NCBI GenBank assembly: GCA_964439625.1
Contig: CAYTPI010000027.1
Span: 1-39,047 of the forward strand
Reading direction: 5' to 3'
DNA from: CAYTPI01 sp964439625
GTDB lineage: Bacteria; Chloroflexota; Anaerolineae; Aggregatilineales; UBA3940
Length of the DNA stretch: 39,047 nucleotides
Shown: piece by piece, positions 15,809-24,638 of the stretch
Layout of the letters: every line of letters begins with the position of its first letter
Position numbering within the stretch: the stretch's first letter is position 1
Position numbers and translations under genes: made by a program
Notes under the pieces: generated by a model
What the model was told of the DNA's origin: nothing
Seen by the model: only the letters and a program-made list of their open reading frames with translations
The model's database searches: none

Positions 15809-16432
15809 TCAGCGTTGTGTCACTGTGATGCGTTCAACACGCACGACCAACCCGCCGCGGCCTAATGTCTTCGTGATGAAACCAAGTTGTAGGGAATCCA
15901 CCGAACTGTAGTCAAAGGTAACTGCAAACTCATCGTTGACCCATACCGCCACATCTTCCTCTGCGACATCAAATCGCAACTCGTTGAACTCAGGTTGTGG
16001 GCGAATGTGAGGCCATAACTGAGACAGCATCACGGCCTCTTGTCCATCATTGACGGCTATCAATCCGTTAGTGCTCACTTGCAAACTAATACCTTCTGCT
16101 GGCTGGTCTGAGTTTAAGTTGAGCGTAATGCCGTAGCTGGCTTCTGGCGGGCCAGCGGTTTGCTGCATGACGACCAAAACACTGCCTGGGGTCGATAATA
16201 TAACCTCTGATGGCGTATAGACTCTCGCTTCGGCATCTGGCACTTCGATGATCTGGGCTGGTGTGGCAGTCAGGACAACATTACCAATTGGCTTCGGGTT
16301 CGTCAGCCCAAGGGCAATAATGACAACGAGCACAAGGCCGACAAACAACACTCCCCAGACAGACAGCCGCAGCAACCATAGTTTCCAAGCCGAGTGCGAG
16401 CGCAAACCGGCGGCTATCTCAGGGGTGGGCAC
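15809..16432 (-). CDS. Membrane-anchored protein of unknown function, beta-sandwich-like
   Basis: A 207-residue product starting at GTG 16432. It has a cytoplasmic N-terminus, one strong membrane helix (about 23-44, GVLFVGLVLVVIIALGL) and an outside domain rich in beta strands. Patterns such as YGITLNLNSD, ISLQVSTNGLIAV, NELRFDV, EEDVAVWVNDEFAVTFDYS and LQLGFITKTLG resemble the concanavalin-like/laminin-G type sandwich found in secreted glycan-binding proteins, but the likeness is by eye only. It is probably co-transcribed with the permease-propeller gene. It is divergent from pepF with about 40 bp between starts. Confidence 0.7.
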   Translation of the reverse strand: MPTPEIAAGLRSHSAWKLWLLRLSVWGVLFVGLVLVVIIALGLTNPKPIGNVVLTATPAQIIEVPDAEARVYTPSEVILSTPGSVLVVMQQTAGPPEASYGITLNLNSDQPAEGISLQVSTNGLIAVNDGQEAVMLSQLWPHIRPQPEFNELRFDVAEEDVAVWVNDEFAVTFDYSSVDSLQLGFITKTLGRGGLVVRVERITVTQR

Positions 16433-16473
16433 GCTATACTCAACAAAACAGACTTTCAGAATAGGATGTAACC

Positions 16474-18261
16474 ATGACTGAACAAGCCCCTGAGACCACA
16501 GGCGCTGAAGAGATCGCCTGGGATCTCACAGACCTGTACATGGGCCTCGATGACCCAGCCATCGAGCAGGATATTACCACGGCAATCACTGAGGCTGAAA
16601 CTCTCGCATCAACATATAAAGGACGCATCGCACACCTTTCCCCAGAAGAAATGCTCGCGATGATCACGTTGTACGCCAGTATGTTAGAGCGCTTCTACAA
16701 AGCGGGCTCTTACGCTAATATGTTGTGGACAACCAACACCGAAGAGGCTAGCTATGGTGCGCTGATGCAAAGCATCCGTGAGCGCGGTGCTCAGTTGGAG
16801 CAGATGTTGGTCTTCATTGAGTTAGAATGGGCCAACACACCTGATGATCAGGCGCAATCTCTCATTCATTCACCTGAACTAGCAGCGTATCGTCACTGGC
16901 TAGACGTTACTCGGCAGCGTAAGCCATACCTACTTTCCGAGGCAGAAGAACGTATCCTCTCGGAGAAGTCGGTGACGGGCAGCAGTGCATGGTCTCGTTT
17001 CTTCAACGAGGTGCACGGTGCGGCCCGCTTCGACTACAACGGCGAGGACGTGCCGCTACAAATTGTGCTGCAAGACCTCTATAGTATTGATCGTGATACC
17101 CGTGCCGCCGCTGCCGAGGCCGCGACAGTGGGTTTGCAGTCAATGAGCCGCACGACAACCTATGTGTTTAACACGTTACTGGCAGACAAAGCCTCGAATG
17201 ATCGGCTGCGCGGCTACCCAAGTTGGGTTACAGCCCGCAACCTGAGCAATGAAGTCGATGATGACTCTGTGCAAGCGCTGATCGATGCCGTCACAGGGCG
17301 CTACGATATCGTTGATCGCTACTACAAGCTCAAGGCCAATCTGCTCGATCTGGATGAACTATACGACTATGATCGCTATGCACCGTTACCAACCGCAGAC
17401 AAATTCTATGGCTGGGATGACGCCCAATCAATAGTGCTTGAAGCCTACCACAAGTTCCACCCACAGCTGGGTGAGATCGCTGGGCACTTTTTCGACAAAG
17501 GTTGGATCGATGCTCCAGTCCGCAGCGGCAAGCGCGGCGGTGCCTACGCCACCCCGACTGTGCCGAGCGTCCACCCTTATGTCTTTATGAACTACCAAGG
17601 CAAAGCGCGTGACGTTGAAACGTTGGCCCATGAGCTGGGCCACGGCGTCCATATGTACTTATCGCGGAAACAGGGCATTCTCCAAGCGGGTACCCCTTTG
17701 ACTACAGCCGAAACCGCCTCCGTCTTCGGGGAGATGTTGGTCTTCCAAGATTTGCTCTCAAAGGAGACAGACCCAGCCATACGCCTCGCAATGATGACCA
17801 GCAAGATCGAAAGTTCCTTTGCGACGGTTTTTCGGCAGGTCGCCATGAACCGCTTTGAAGATGCCATCCACACGGCCCGGCGTCAGCAAGGCGAACTAAC
17901 CACTGAGCAGTTCAACGCTTTTTGGCTGGAAACACAACAGGATATGTTCCTTGATAGCGTTACCTTGACGGACAATTACGCTATTTGGTGGAGCTACATT
18001 CCCCACTTCATCAATTCGCCAGGGTATGTCTATGCCTATGCCTTTGGTGAATTGTTGGTACTGGCATTATACGCTCGCTATGAAGAAGTCGGGGTAGATT
18101 TTGCTGATGCTTACATCGACATGTTATCAATGGGCGGCTCGGATTGGCCTGACGAGATCGTCAAACCTTTGGGTGTTGACTTAACCAATCCTTCCTTCTG
18201 GAGCGATGGTCTGCACATTCTGGATGATTTCGTTAGCCAAGCAGAAGCGCTTGCGGAGTAA
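16474..18261 (+). CDS. pepF: Oligoendopeptidase F (M3 family metallopeptidase)
   Basis: A 595-residue cytoplasmic zinc endopeptidase that degrades peptides of about 7-17 residues. The catalytic HExxH is HELGH (H386, E387, H390), followed by the third ligand region in TAETASVFGEM. Other family segments are present: GGAYATPTV, HPYVFMNYQG and YIPHFINSPGYVYAYAFGEL. An AGGAT ribosome site precedes the ATG. Length and motif order are ordinary for PepF. It is convergent with the STAND-like ATPase gene, 14 bp apart. Confidence 0.95.
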   Translation: MTEQAPETTGAEEIAWDLTDLYMGLDDPAIEQDITTAITEAETLASTYKGRIAHLSPEEMLAMITLYASMLERFYKAGSYANMLWTTNTEEASYGALMQSIRERGAQLEQMLVFIELEWANTPDDQAQSLIHSPELAAYRHWLDVTRQRKPYLLSEAEERILSEKSVTGSSAWSRFFNEVHGAARFDYNGEDVPLQIVLQDLYSIDRDTRAAAAEAATVGLQSMSRTTTYVFNTLLADKASNDRLRGYPSWVTARNLSNEVDDDSVQALIDAVTGRYDIVDRYYKLKANLLDLDELYDYDRYAPLPTADKFYGWDDAQSIVLEAYHKFHPQLGEIAGHFFDKGWIDAPVRSGKRGGAYATPTVPSVHPYVFMNYQGKARDVETLAHELGHGVHMYLSRKQGILQAGTPLTTAETASVFGEMLVFQDLLSKETDPAIRLAMMTSKIESSFATVFRQVAMNRFEDAIHTARRQQGELTTEQFNAFWLETQQDMFLDSVTLTDNYAIWWSYIPHFINSPGYVYAYAFGELLVLALYARYEEVGVDFADAYIDMLSMGGSDWPDEIVKPLGVDLTNPSFWSDGLHILDDFVSQAEALAE

Positions 18262-18275
18262 CCAAGGCAAAGTGA

Positions 18276-20138
18276 CTAGATAAGCTGCTTCCCCAGGATG
18301 GGGTGCAGCACCAACCGCAGCCACAGTTGCGTAGCCTCATCACGCGGGGCCTTGGCCTGTATTCTATTGATCAAGGTCAGCCCCGCGTCATTTCCGCGAG
18401 CCAACCACCCGCCTCGCGCCGACTCAAAGTGCATTTTGGCTTCAAGCACTTCATCGTTGAAGTGGTATACCATGCCAAGCGTCGCCCGGATTAATGCAAC
18501 AGCATCACCGTAGCCGCTTAACTGGTTGAGCGTTGCTAAGGCATTGCGCCCTTCACGCAGAGCCTCGTAGGGTTTACCTGTCAATAACAGGCCCCACACC
18601 AGCCCAGCGACAGCCCGCCATTTAAGGTCTTCTGGGAAGAAGTTCGGCATCTGGGTCACGGTCTTATTCAAGATACTGACTGCACGCTCTGTTCGAACAG
18701 GTAGCAGCACCAACCCAAGTTTCGTCAGTAGATGCAACGGTGTTGCTGCTGTCCCCGGCTCGTTATAAGCTGATGCGGCTTCTGTGTAATTATCCTGCGC
18801 TGCGTATAGATCACCGAGCTGCTCGGCAAACTGAATATGCCGAGACCGAAACTGCATTGAGATCGCACTGATTTCGATTGCTTGCTTCAAAAGAGACCGC
18901 CGCGCTTCAAGATTATGTGCCGTTGCCCCTTTATTGATTGCCAATGCGAGGGCATCTAAGGCTTGGGCACGCTGCCCAGAGCGCACAAAGTGATGCACAG
19001 CAAAGTCAACGGCACGGCGTCCTAATTGGTCGGGTTCTTGGTTGAAAAAATACACACCGATTTTTTCGTGCAGGGTAACGCGTTCTTCAGAGGGGATGTA
19101 ATCATAGATTAACAGCCGAACGGCGTTGTTTTTAAAGCGGAAGGTCTGTGTACCCGTTTCATGCGCAAGCCAACCCGCAGTGACGAGAGCCGTCAGCTGC
19201 ACCGACGCTTGCTCAATCTCTAACCCTTGGAAAAGAGGGGCAGGCGCTGCACCCCCGATAACAGCGACTGTATTGAGCACATGGCGCTCATCAGGGGTGA
19301 GCATCTGTGCCAACGATTTAACGGCTTGGATCATGGTTGGCAAGCCAGCGACCTCACCAGGTGAGGCAATATTAATTGCGCTAGCAATCATCGTGACAGG
19401 TAAAGGCAGTCCGTGGCTCATTGAAACAAATTGCGCTTGTGCCTCTTCGCTTAAGGTATCGTCTGGCAACCAAAAGCGAGCGAGCTCAACAATTTCTGAC
19501 CGAGTCAAGGCTCGCAGTGATGTGACGCTGCTAATCTGGGACTGGAGATTTTCCGGTAGTGAGCGGGTCGCCGTTATTAAAATAAAGACATTCGCTGCTT
19601 CGGCAACACCGCAGATACGTATGAGCATATTCAGTAGGCTTACCTCTGCGTCATCAGCATCATCAAAAGCAAGGACGAGCTGCTGCCCATCAGCTGACAT
19701 AGCACGGATGATCCGCGTAATGGCACTGTTGTAGTCAATATAATCAGAGTGGAGGATATCATCATCTTCGCCAGCAATGCCGAGAAAACCAGCGAGGAAG
19801 TGTTCAAGTTCGGAAAGGCTGTGGTTACGTAAGGCATTGACCAACTGCGTCCGCTGGCCTTCGCTATCGAATTCCGGGTTAATCAACAATAGCCGTTGCA
19901 CCAACAGTCGCATAAGGTCGTGTTCAACAAGGTTGCCACCCCGGCAAGGGAGCAATACAGCATGTTCGCCTCGCGCCTTGGCCCTGTCAATGATGTGCTC
20001 AAGTAAGGTCGTTTTACCCGCCCCACTCTGTGCGACAATCGCTACCTGCCGCCCCGGTCCCTGGTGTGCCTGCTGAAGTTGCAGCTCAAGCGCTTCGACT
20101 TCAGCAGTACGGCCCAACATCGGCTGGCTCAACATCAT
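18276..20138 (-). CDS. STAND/AAA-type ATPase with TPR-like C-terminus
   Basis: A 620-residue cytoplasmic protein. The ATPase has Walker A AQSGAGKTT (36-44) and Walker B LVLAFDDADD (154-163), then an ILITATRSL sensor-like strand and a winged-helix region near 285-345, as in MalT/LuxR-LAL and other STAND proteins. Residues about 380-600 are helical with TPR-like spacing (YAAQDNYTEAASAYNEP, GKPYEALREGRNALATL). The C-terminal LuxR helix-turn-helix usual in LAL regulators is absent, so it may be a signalling scaffold and not a DNA-binding activator. The ATG abuts the TAG of the P1 peptidase gene (TAGATG), so the two are translationally coupled. It closes the operon that contains a sensor kinase. 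Confidence 0.8.
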   Translation of the reverse strand: MMLSQPMLGRTAEVEALELQLQQAHQGPGRQVAIVAQSGAGKTTLLEHIIDRAKARGEHAVLLPCRGGNLVEHDLMRLLVQRLLLINPEFDSEGQRTQLVNALRNHSLSELEHFLAGFLGIAGEDDDILHSDYIDYNSAITRIIRAMSADGQQLVLAFDDADDAEVSLLNMLIRICGVAEAANVFILITATRSLPENLQSQISSVTSLRALTRSEIVELARFWLPDDTLSEEAQAQFVSMSHGLPLPVTMIASAINIASPGEVAGLPTMIQAVKSLAQMLTPDERHVLNTVAVIGGAAPAPLFQGLEIEQASVQLTALVTAGWLAHETGTQTFRFKNNAVRLLIYDYIPSEERVTLHEKIGVYFFNQEPDQLGRRAVDFAVHHFVRSGQRAQALDALALAINKGATAHNLEARRSLLKQAIEISAISMQFRSRHIQFAEQLGDLYAAQDNYTEAASAYNEPGTAATPLHLLTKLGLVLLPVRTERAVSILNKTVTQMPNFFPEDLKWRAVAGLVWGLLLTGKPYEALREGRNALATLNQLSGYGDAVALIRATLGMVYHFNDEVLEAKMHFESARGGWLARGNDAGLTLINRIQAKAPRDEATQLWLRLVLHPILGKQLI

Positions 20139-21110
20139 CTAACGGCCTTTTCTGATCGATGTTGCAGACGGCAGCCCATGTAGGGGTTCTGCTGCCCAGA
20201 TGCCGTTAACAATAGCTTGTGCCATCACCTCAGCCGCGTATGCACCTACAACATTTACATCAGCTTTACGCTCGCCCATGCTCAAAGCAAAGATCGTGTC
20301 ACCATCGTACATTGTGTTTGCAGGCCGCACCACCCGCGCCAGTCCATTGGATGCCATCTGGGCAACCTTGTTGGTTTCTTCTTTCGTCAGTGAGGCGTTC
20401 GTCGCCACCACACCTATCACGGTGTTGGACTGCTGCGGCGGGGTAGCCCCTTCGACCCTTGAGCCAAAGACCTTGAGTGTGTCAACAAAGGTTCTACCAT
20501 CAGGTGGTGTTCTGGCACCAGCGATGATTTCTTGTCCATCTAAATCGTAGATATCGCCAACGGCATTGACGATCGCCAGGGCTGCAATAACAACACCATT
20601 TAGATCGATACTCGCCGAGCCCGTACCACTTTTTGTGCGGAATGGCATACCCATAATCCCACCGACTGCTGCTCCTGTCCCAGCACCAACGTTTCCTTGG
20701 CGGACAGGGCTGTTACTTGCTGCTTCACAGGCCAACCGGGCCATAGCGGCGTCAGGGCGAGCTTTGGGGTCACCAAGCAGTAGGTCATAGATAATGGCAG
20801 TCGGCACAATGGGTACAATGCCACCAATGGTTGGGTGTCCGATACCCTTCTCTTCTAGATAGGACATCACACCACCCGCGGCATCTAGCCCATAAGCACT
20901 ACCCCCAGAAAGCAAAACACCCTGTATCTTATCAACACGGTGCATTGGGCGTAGTAATTCTGTTTCCCGGCTGCCAGGTGCTCCACCGCGTTGATCAATA
21001 CCCGGTGTTGCCCCATCTGGGCAGAGTATTACGGTGCACCCTGTTGCTGCTTCTAGATTCTGAGCATGCCCAACCAGAATACCGGCGACGTTAGTTAGCG
21101 TCTTGTTCAT
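20139..21110 (-). CDS. P1 (DmpA-like) family peptidase
   Basis: A 323-residue N-terminal-nucleophile hydrolase of the DmpA/P1 family (S58), which acts as aminopeptidase or beta-aminopeptidase after self-cleavage. Visible family segments are VLLSGGSAYGLDAAGGV (65-81), GNVGAGTGAAVGG (139-151) and SNTVIGVVATNAS (228-240). The last one places the predicted nucleophile at T230, which would become the N-terminus of the small chain. Substrate is unknown. The gene lies 9 nt after the sensor-kinase stop and directly abuts the STAND gene, so it belongs to the same operon. Its link to signalling is not obvious. Confidence 0.9.
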   Translation of the reverse strand: MNKTLTNVAGILVGHAQNLEAATGCTVILCPDGATPGIDQRGGAPGSRETELLRPMHRVDKIQGVLLSGGSAYGLDAAGGVMSYLEEKGIGHPTIGGIVPIVPTAIIYDLLLGDPKARPDAAMARLACEAASNSPVRQGNVGAGTGAAVGGIMGMPFRTKSGTGSASIDLNGVVIAALAIVNAVGDIYDLDGQEIIAGARTPPDGRTFVDTLKVFGSRVEGATPPQQSNTVIGVVATNASLTKEETNKVAQMASNGLARVVRPANTMYDGDTIFALSMGERKADVNVVGAYAAEVMAQAIVNGIWAAEPLHGLPSATSIRKGR

Positions 21111-21119
21111 ATCTTTAGC

Positions 21120-22988
21120 CTATGCGGGAGGCTTTTGGGTAGCCGTTTGGGTCGGAAGCACAACAATGAACGAGGAGCCGACCCCTGGCTCACTTTCTAC
21201 CCAGATGCGCCCATTATGTGACTCAACTATCGATTTCACTAAATTCAAGCCGAGGCCTGTTCCATCATGTGACTCAGCTACTTCATCAACGCGGAAAAAC
21301 TTATCGAAGACGTACAATTGATCTTCAGTCGGAATACCGATGCCATTGTCAATAATATGGATAAACACTTGTTCAGGTGTGTACTGTGCCGTCACCTTAA
21401 TGACACCACCTTCTGGTGTATATTTGACCGCATTATCAATTAGGTTGACAAAAGCTTGCCGCAACCGAACTCGGTTGCCAACAATCTGCGGCAGATCACC
21501 GGTCAAGTCAACATCGAACCATTGCCGCTTTAACTGTGCTTTGCTCTGAACGGAGTCCGCTGCTTCTCGTAGTAGCTCTACGGTAGGGATTAACTCTCGC
21601 TGGATGGCTGTTTCATCTTCGTTGCGTTCTAGGTTGAGAATATCTTCAAGCAGTGTCGTAATCGTCTTGACGCTTCGCCGAACCTCACCAGCAAACTCCA
21701 ACTGACGCTCATTCAGCTCACCAACGCGAGCCATCAGTTCAACGTAACTTAAAATCGCAGTTAGCGGTGAACGCAGATCATGTGACATCGTATTGATTAA
21801 CTCTCCACGGTTTTCATAACGCTTATTCAACCGCGTGATGTCATACATGGCAACAGCCAATTCATTATCCGAAACTTTAGAAATATTGACTTGAAACACT
21901 CGACTATCGTTGAGCACTAACTGCCCTTTGACTTCAATGTGCATGCGAGCTAACTCGATAAGTTCCAGTAGAGTCTCATACGTCGTCAACTCTTTAATTG
22001 GGTTACCAACTGGGTTCATTTTGCCGCCTTTATTCAATATGGGCAGGGCGGCAGTGTTACACATCAGAAGTTTGTCGTCATTATCTACGACCAACATGGG
22101 AACAGGAATGTCTCGCACGAGTAAATCTGTATTACCAATGCGTGATTGTTGGTCATTTTCTGCTGGTTCTAATTGGTTAACGATGGCTGTCGCAGCGAAA
22201 TCAGCGAGCGTCTCAAGGATTTCCAACCGCCTTTCGGAGATCGGTTGATCTTCAATGCGGTTATGTACACCAAGTACCCCAATAGGTCGAGATTTTGAGG
22301 TTACGGGGATATAGAGAAGATTGTTGACTAAATAGCGAGTTTTAATATGTTGCCCAGGTCGAGCGTTGACAATTAAAGGCTGCCCGGTCAACACAACGTG
22401 CATGGCAATTTTGTCGTCCACTAATTGATGGATGCTTGCCGGGTCTTGATCGACGTTGGCTGCTGCTCGAATAGAGAGCTGGCCTGTTTCTTCACTGAAG
22501 AGCATTAAGGTCGCTTCTTCAGCAGCAGCTAAGCGGGCTGCATATTGCACAATATAGTTGAGAATATCATCAACATCTTCCCGTGCTGACATCATCTCAC
22601 CGATTGCACTGACAACACGAAACGCATTCCGATGGCGTTGAGCATCTACCAGAGAGAAAGCCCTACTTAACACTGACTGGAGCTGCTGCTGGGCGACAGG
22701 AGTCGGCAGACAGTCGATGGCACCGGCATCAAGGGCATTTCTGAGAGCATTCGGCTGTGATGCGCCTAAAACAACTGTCGGAACATCAACATTTTCTTGT
22801 TGTAACTTTTCAAGAAAGACGATGTGCGCTTCATCTAAAAAAATCACATGTGGCGATGTTACCTCGACAGCATCAAGTGCCTCAGTGATGTCGTCGGTTG
22901 CGTAGATGTTTAGATTCAGCGTGTCAAGTTCATCAAGCGTATCAAATATTGACTCATCGGCGCCAATAATCAGGATGCGGTCGCTCAT
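21120..22988 (-). CDS. Sensor histidine kinase: pseudo-REC, GAF, PAS, HisKA, HATPase
   Basis: A 622-residue soluble kinase. Residues 1-112 are a receiver-like fold with D52 kept but the conserved Lys replaced by T96 (CLPTPV) and the acidic pair reduced, so normal phospho-signalling there is doubtful. A GAF domain (about 130-272) and a PAS-like domain (about 287-385) follow. HisKA has the acceptor H403 in SHDLRSP, and the HATPase has N519 (NLIDNAVKYTPEGG), DNGIGIP and GTGLGLNLVKSIVE. No membrane helix is seen, so it senses a cytoplasmic cue, perhaps through GAF. A REC-GAF protein is encoded 107 nt upstream and a P1 peptidase 9 nt downstream. AGGAGAAGAG precedes the ATG at about 12 nt. Confidence 0.92.
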   Translation of the reverse strand: MSDRILIIGADESIFDTLDELDTLNLNIYATDDITEALDAVEVTSPHVIFLDEAHIVFLEKLQQENVDVPTVVLGASQPNALRNALDAGAIDCLPTPVAQQQLQSVLSRAFSLVDAQRHRNAFRVVSAIGEMMSAREDVDDILNYIVQYAARLAAAEEATLMLFSEETGQLSIRAAANVDQDPASIHQLVDDKIAMHVVLTGQPLIVNARPGQHIKTRYLVNNLLYIPVTSKSRPIGVLGVHNRIEDQPISERRLEILETLADFAATAIVNQLEPAENDQQSRIGNTDLLVRDIPVPMLVVDNDDKLLMCNTAALPILNKGGKMNPVGNPIKELTTYETLLELIELARMHIEVKGQLVLNDSRVFQVNISKVSDNELAVAMYDITRLNKRYENRGELINTMSHDLRSPLTAILSYVELMARVGELNERQLEFAGEVRRSVKTITTLLEDILNLERNEDETAIQRELIPTVELLREAADSVQSKAQLKRQWFDVDLTGDLPQIVGNRVRLRQAFVNLIDNAVKYTPEGGVIKVTAQYTPEQVFIHIIDNGIGIPTEDQLYVFDKFFRVDEVAESHDGTGLGLNLVKSIVESHNGRIWVESEPGVGSSFIVVLPTQTATQKPPA

Positions 22989-23095
22989 TGGTTATCTGAC
23001 TCTTCTCCTGCTGAACGATTATTGAGAGCTAGTCATGCCTTTGTTAACTTGGTGGCTGACCCACCGTACTTGACTCGGGCGTAACATCCCGTTAT

Positions 23096-24271
23096 TTAGG
23101 AAGTGCTCGGTGGAATGATACTATCGATAAGATTAACAAGTTCTTGGAGTTGACGGTGCATAACGTCAACAGCAGCTTGGTGATTAGACTGCAGCTTGCC
23201 CATCTCGCCAGTTCTGAAAAGGTTCATATTGCCCATTAATTGCGTCAACGGGGCGCGCAGTGTGCGGGCCATTTTTAAAGAACTGATGTGCTCTTCTTGT
23301 GCATTGACATCGACCCTTTGCAGTTCTTGGGTGGCAGGTAGATTTTCATCACCAGCCTCTTGCTGCGACAAAGCCCGCGCGTTGTAGACAGCAATTGCAG
23401 CATAGTCGGATAAGGCTGTCATTAAGTCTTTCATATGGGGCTCAAACGCAGCCTTCTGGTTTGCTACCCACAACATACCTAACGTTTCATCTTCAACAAC
23501 TAGCGGCGCGTAAATAACAGACCTGGCATTCTTTTGAGCAGGATTATACTTGGAAAGACCTTCATTGCTTGCCATAAATGTCTCACCAGAACTGGCAACA
23601 ATTGAGGCAATATCATCCTTCACCACTGAACCAATCTTCTCGAGCAGGCTAACATCTAGGTTTTGCCCGTCCTTTAAAACTAATCCCGCATCTTCTCGCA
23701 GATATAGGCCCGATGCGTCCGCTCGTGTGAGTTGGATAGCAGCACGGATGACTCGGTCAAAAATTTCATCTGAACTTCGCTGCGATGTCACGGATTTGCC
23801 AATACTCATTAGAGTCTTGAGTTCACGCAGGCGACGCTCTAGTTCAACATCCGCAGTCCGCAGTCCGCCAGCCAATGAAGCACGCTCGCGCCGAAGCCGC
23901 TGCTCTCCCAAAGAACGTTCAACTGCTTGGATCAGTTCAGCGTCACGAACAGGCCGTGTGATGTAATCACGTGCCCCGAGGCGAAAAGCCTCAAGCGCTT
24001 CACTTTCCTGGCCTTCGTTCGCTAAAAGAATCACGGGGGCGTCAATTGATTGTGCGCGCAGTGCTGTTAGTACATCACGACCACTCAACCCTTGAAGATT
24101 AAGATCCAGAATAACTAAATCTGGGTTCATTTCAGCGGCAAGGTTGAGGGCATCGCCGCCGTCAGCCGTAGCGACAACAGCAAATCCGGAGGGAACAAGA
24201 GCTGCCTCAACGAGGGTCTCTCTCTCAGAAGCATCGCCGTCTATCAGAAGCACTTTTTCTTGTTCAACCAC
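23096..24271 (-). CDS. REC-GAF protein with a kinase-like tail lacking His and ATPase domain
   Basis: A 391-residue product from GTG 24271 with GAAAGG upstream. The receiver (about 6-122) has D11/D13, phospho-acceptor D56 in LVILDLNL and Arg106 in place of the usual Lys (ITRPV). A coiled linker leads to a GAF domain (about 150-300). Residues about 325-385 look like a HisKA dimerisation helix, but the box reads ARTLRAPL where SHELRTPL is expected, so the phospho-His is Arg336, and no HATPase domain follows. It therefore cannot autophosphorylate and probably binds or modulates the neighbouring kinase, whose own HisKA is intact. An inverted repeat (24329-24352) lies in its promoter region. Confidence 0.85.
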   Translation of the reverse strand: MVEQEKVLLIDGDASERETLVEAALVPSGFAVVATADGGDALNLAAEMNPDLVILDLNLQGLSGRDVLTALRAQSIDAPVILLANEGQESEALEAFRLGARDYITRPVRDAELIQAVERSLGEQRLRRERASLAGGLRTADVELERRLRELKTLMSIGKSVTSQRSSDEIFDRVIRAAIQLTRADASGLYLREDAGLVLKDGQNLDVSLLEKIGSVVKDDIASIVASSGETFMASNEGLSKYNPAQKNARSVIYAPLVVEDETLGMLWVANQKAAFEPHMKDLMTALSDYAAIAVYNARALSQQEAGDENLPATQELQRVDVNAQEEHISSLKMARTLRAPLTQLMGNMNLFRTGEMGKLQSNHQAAVDVMHRQLQELVNLIDSIIPPSTS

Positions 24272-24328
24272 TGCGCGACCTTTCGAAGCGGGGAGATTAA
24301 TGAGTTATTTAAATCTTATTCGATAATC

Positions 24329-24352
24329 ATATTATCTGGGCGAAGATAATAT
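24329..24352. promoter_or_regulatory. Perfect inverted repeat ATATTATCT-N6-AGATAATAT
   Basis: Nine-bp perfect arms with a 6-nt spacer lie 58 nt upstream of the REC-GAF start. A third half-site of the same word, GATAAT, lies just beside them at 24322-24327. The layout suits an operator for a dimeric regulator of the four-gene signalling operon. An RNA hairpin is the alternative. Confidence 0.45.
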
Positions 24353-24433
24353 TGAGCAATTTTTGTTCCCAACCTGTTGGACAATTATAGCATTGCTCTA
24401 CAAGGTCGTTCATCTAAAGAGTAAGGGTAATTG

Positions 24434-24468
24434 CATAAAAAACGAGAAAGTCACCCGGGCGGGTGACT
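24434..24468 (-). terminator. Intrinsic terminator, minus strand
   Basis: On the minus strand AGTCACCC and GGGTGACT pair around a GCCC loop and are followed by TTCTCGTTTTTT. This would end transcription from the WD40 lipoprotein gene about 170 nt past its stop, before the next operon's promoter. Confidence 0.7.
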
Positions 24469-24638
24469 CATCTCTACGTTGGGTAATTTATAGGGGAAGA
24501 TTATTATTTCTAAATAGAAAAGTAACCTTCAGTTTGGGCCGGGAGCAAAACACCCAACGCATTTAAAACATAACAATCATAAAATAGGTTGTCAACTTTT
24601 GTTTATTTAAAGTTGATAAATAGTTTGAAAAATATTTG

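Larger units (their letters stand above)
24272..24638. other. AT-rich intergenic region with inverted repeats
   Basis: No convincing gene is present in these 367 bp. Going left to right, it holds the operator-like repeat at 24329-24352, the terminator hairpin at 24434-24468, a TTTCTA/TAGAAA mini-palindrome near 24510-24525 and an 8-bp inverted repeat TCAACTTT/AAAGTTGA at 24592-24616. The last lies 22 nt past the WD40 gene stop and could be a first, weaker transcription end. Confidence 0.6.

Noticed and set aside
19126..19734. 202-codon plus-strand frame opposite the STAND ATPase gene
   Set aside because: Ser/Ala/Arg-rich shadow of a well supported gene, with no domain or ribosome site.
23550..23966. 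138-codon plus-strand frame opposite the REC-GAF gene
   Set aside because: Arg/Ser-rich shadow frame; the minus strand encodes recognisable receiver and GAF domains.
24363..24566. 67-codon frame in the intergenic region
   Set aside because: It runs through a terminator hairpin and has unusual composition.
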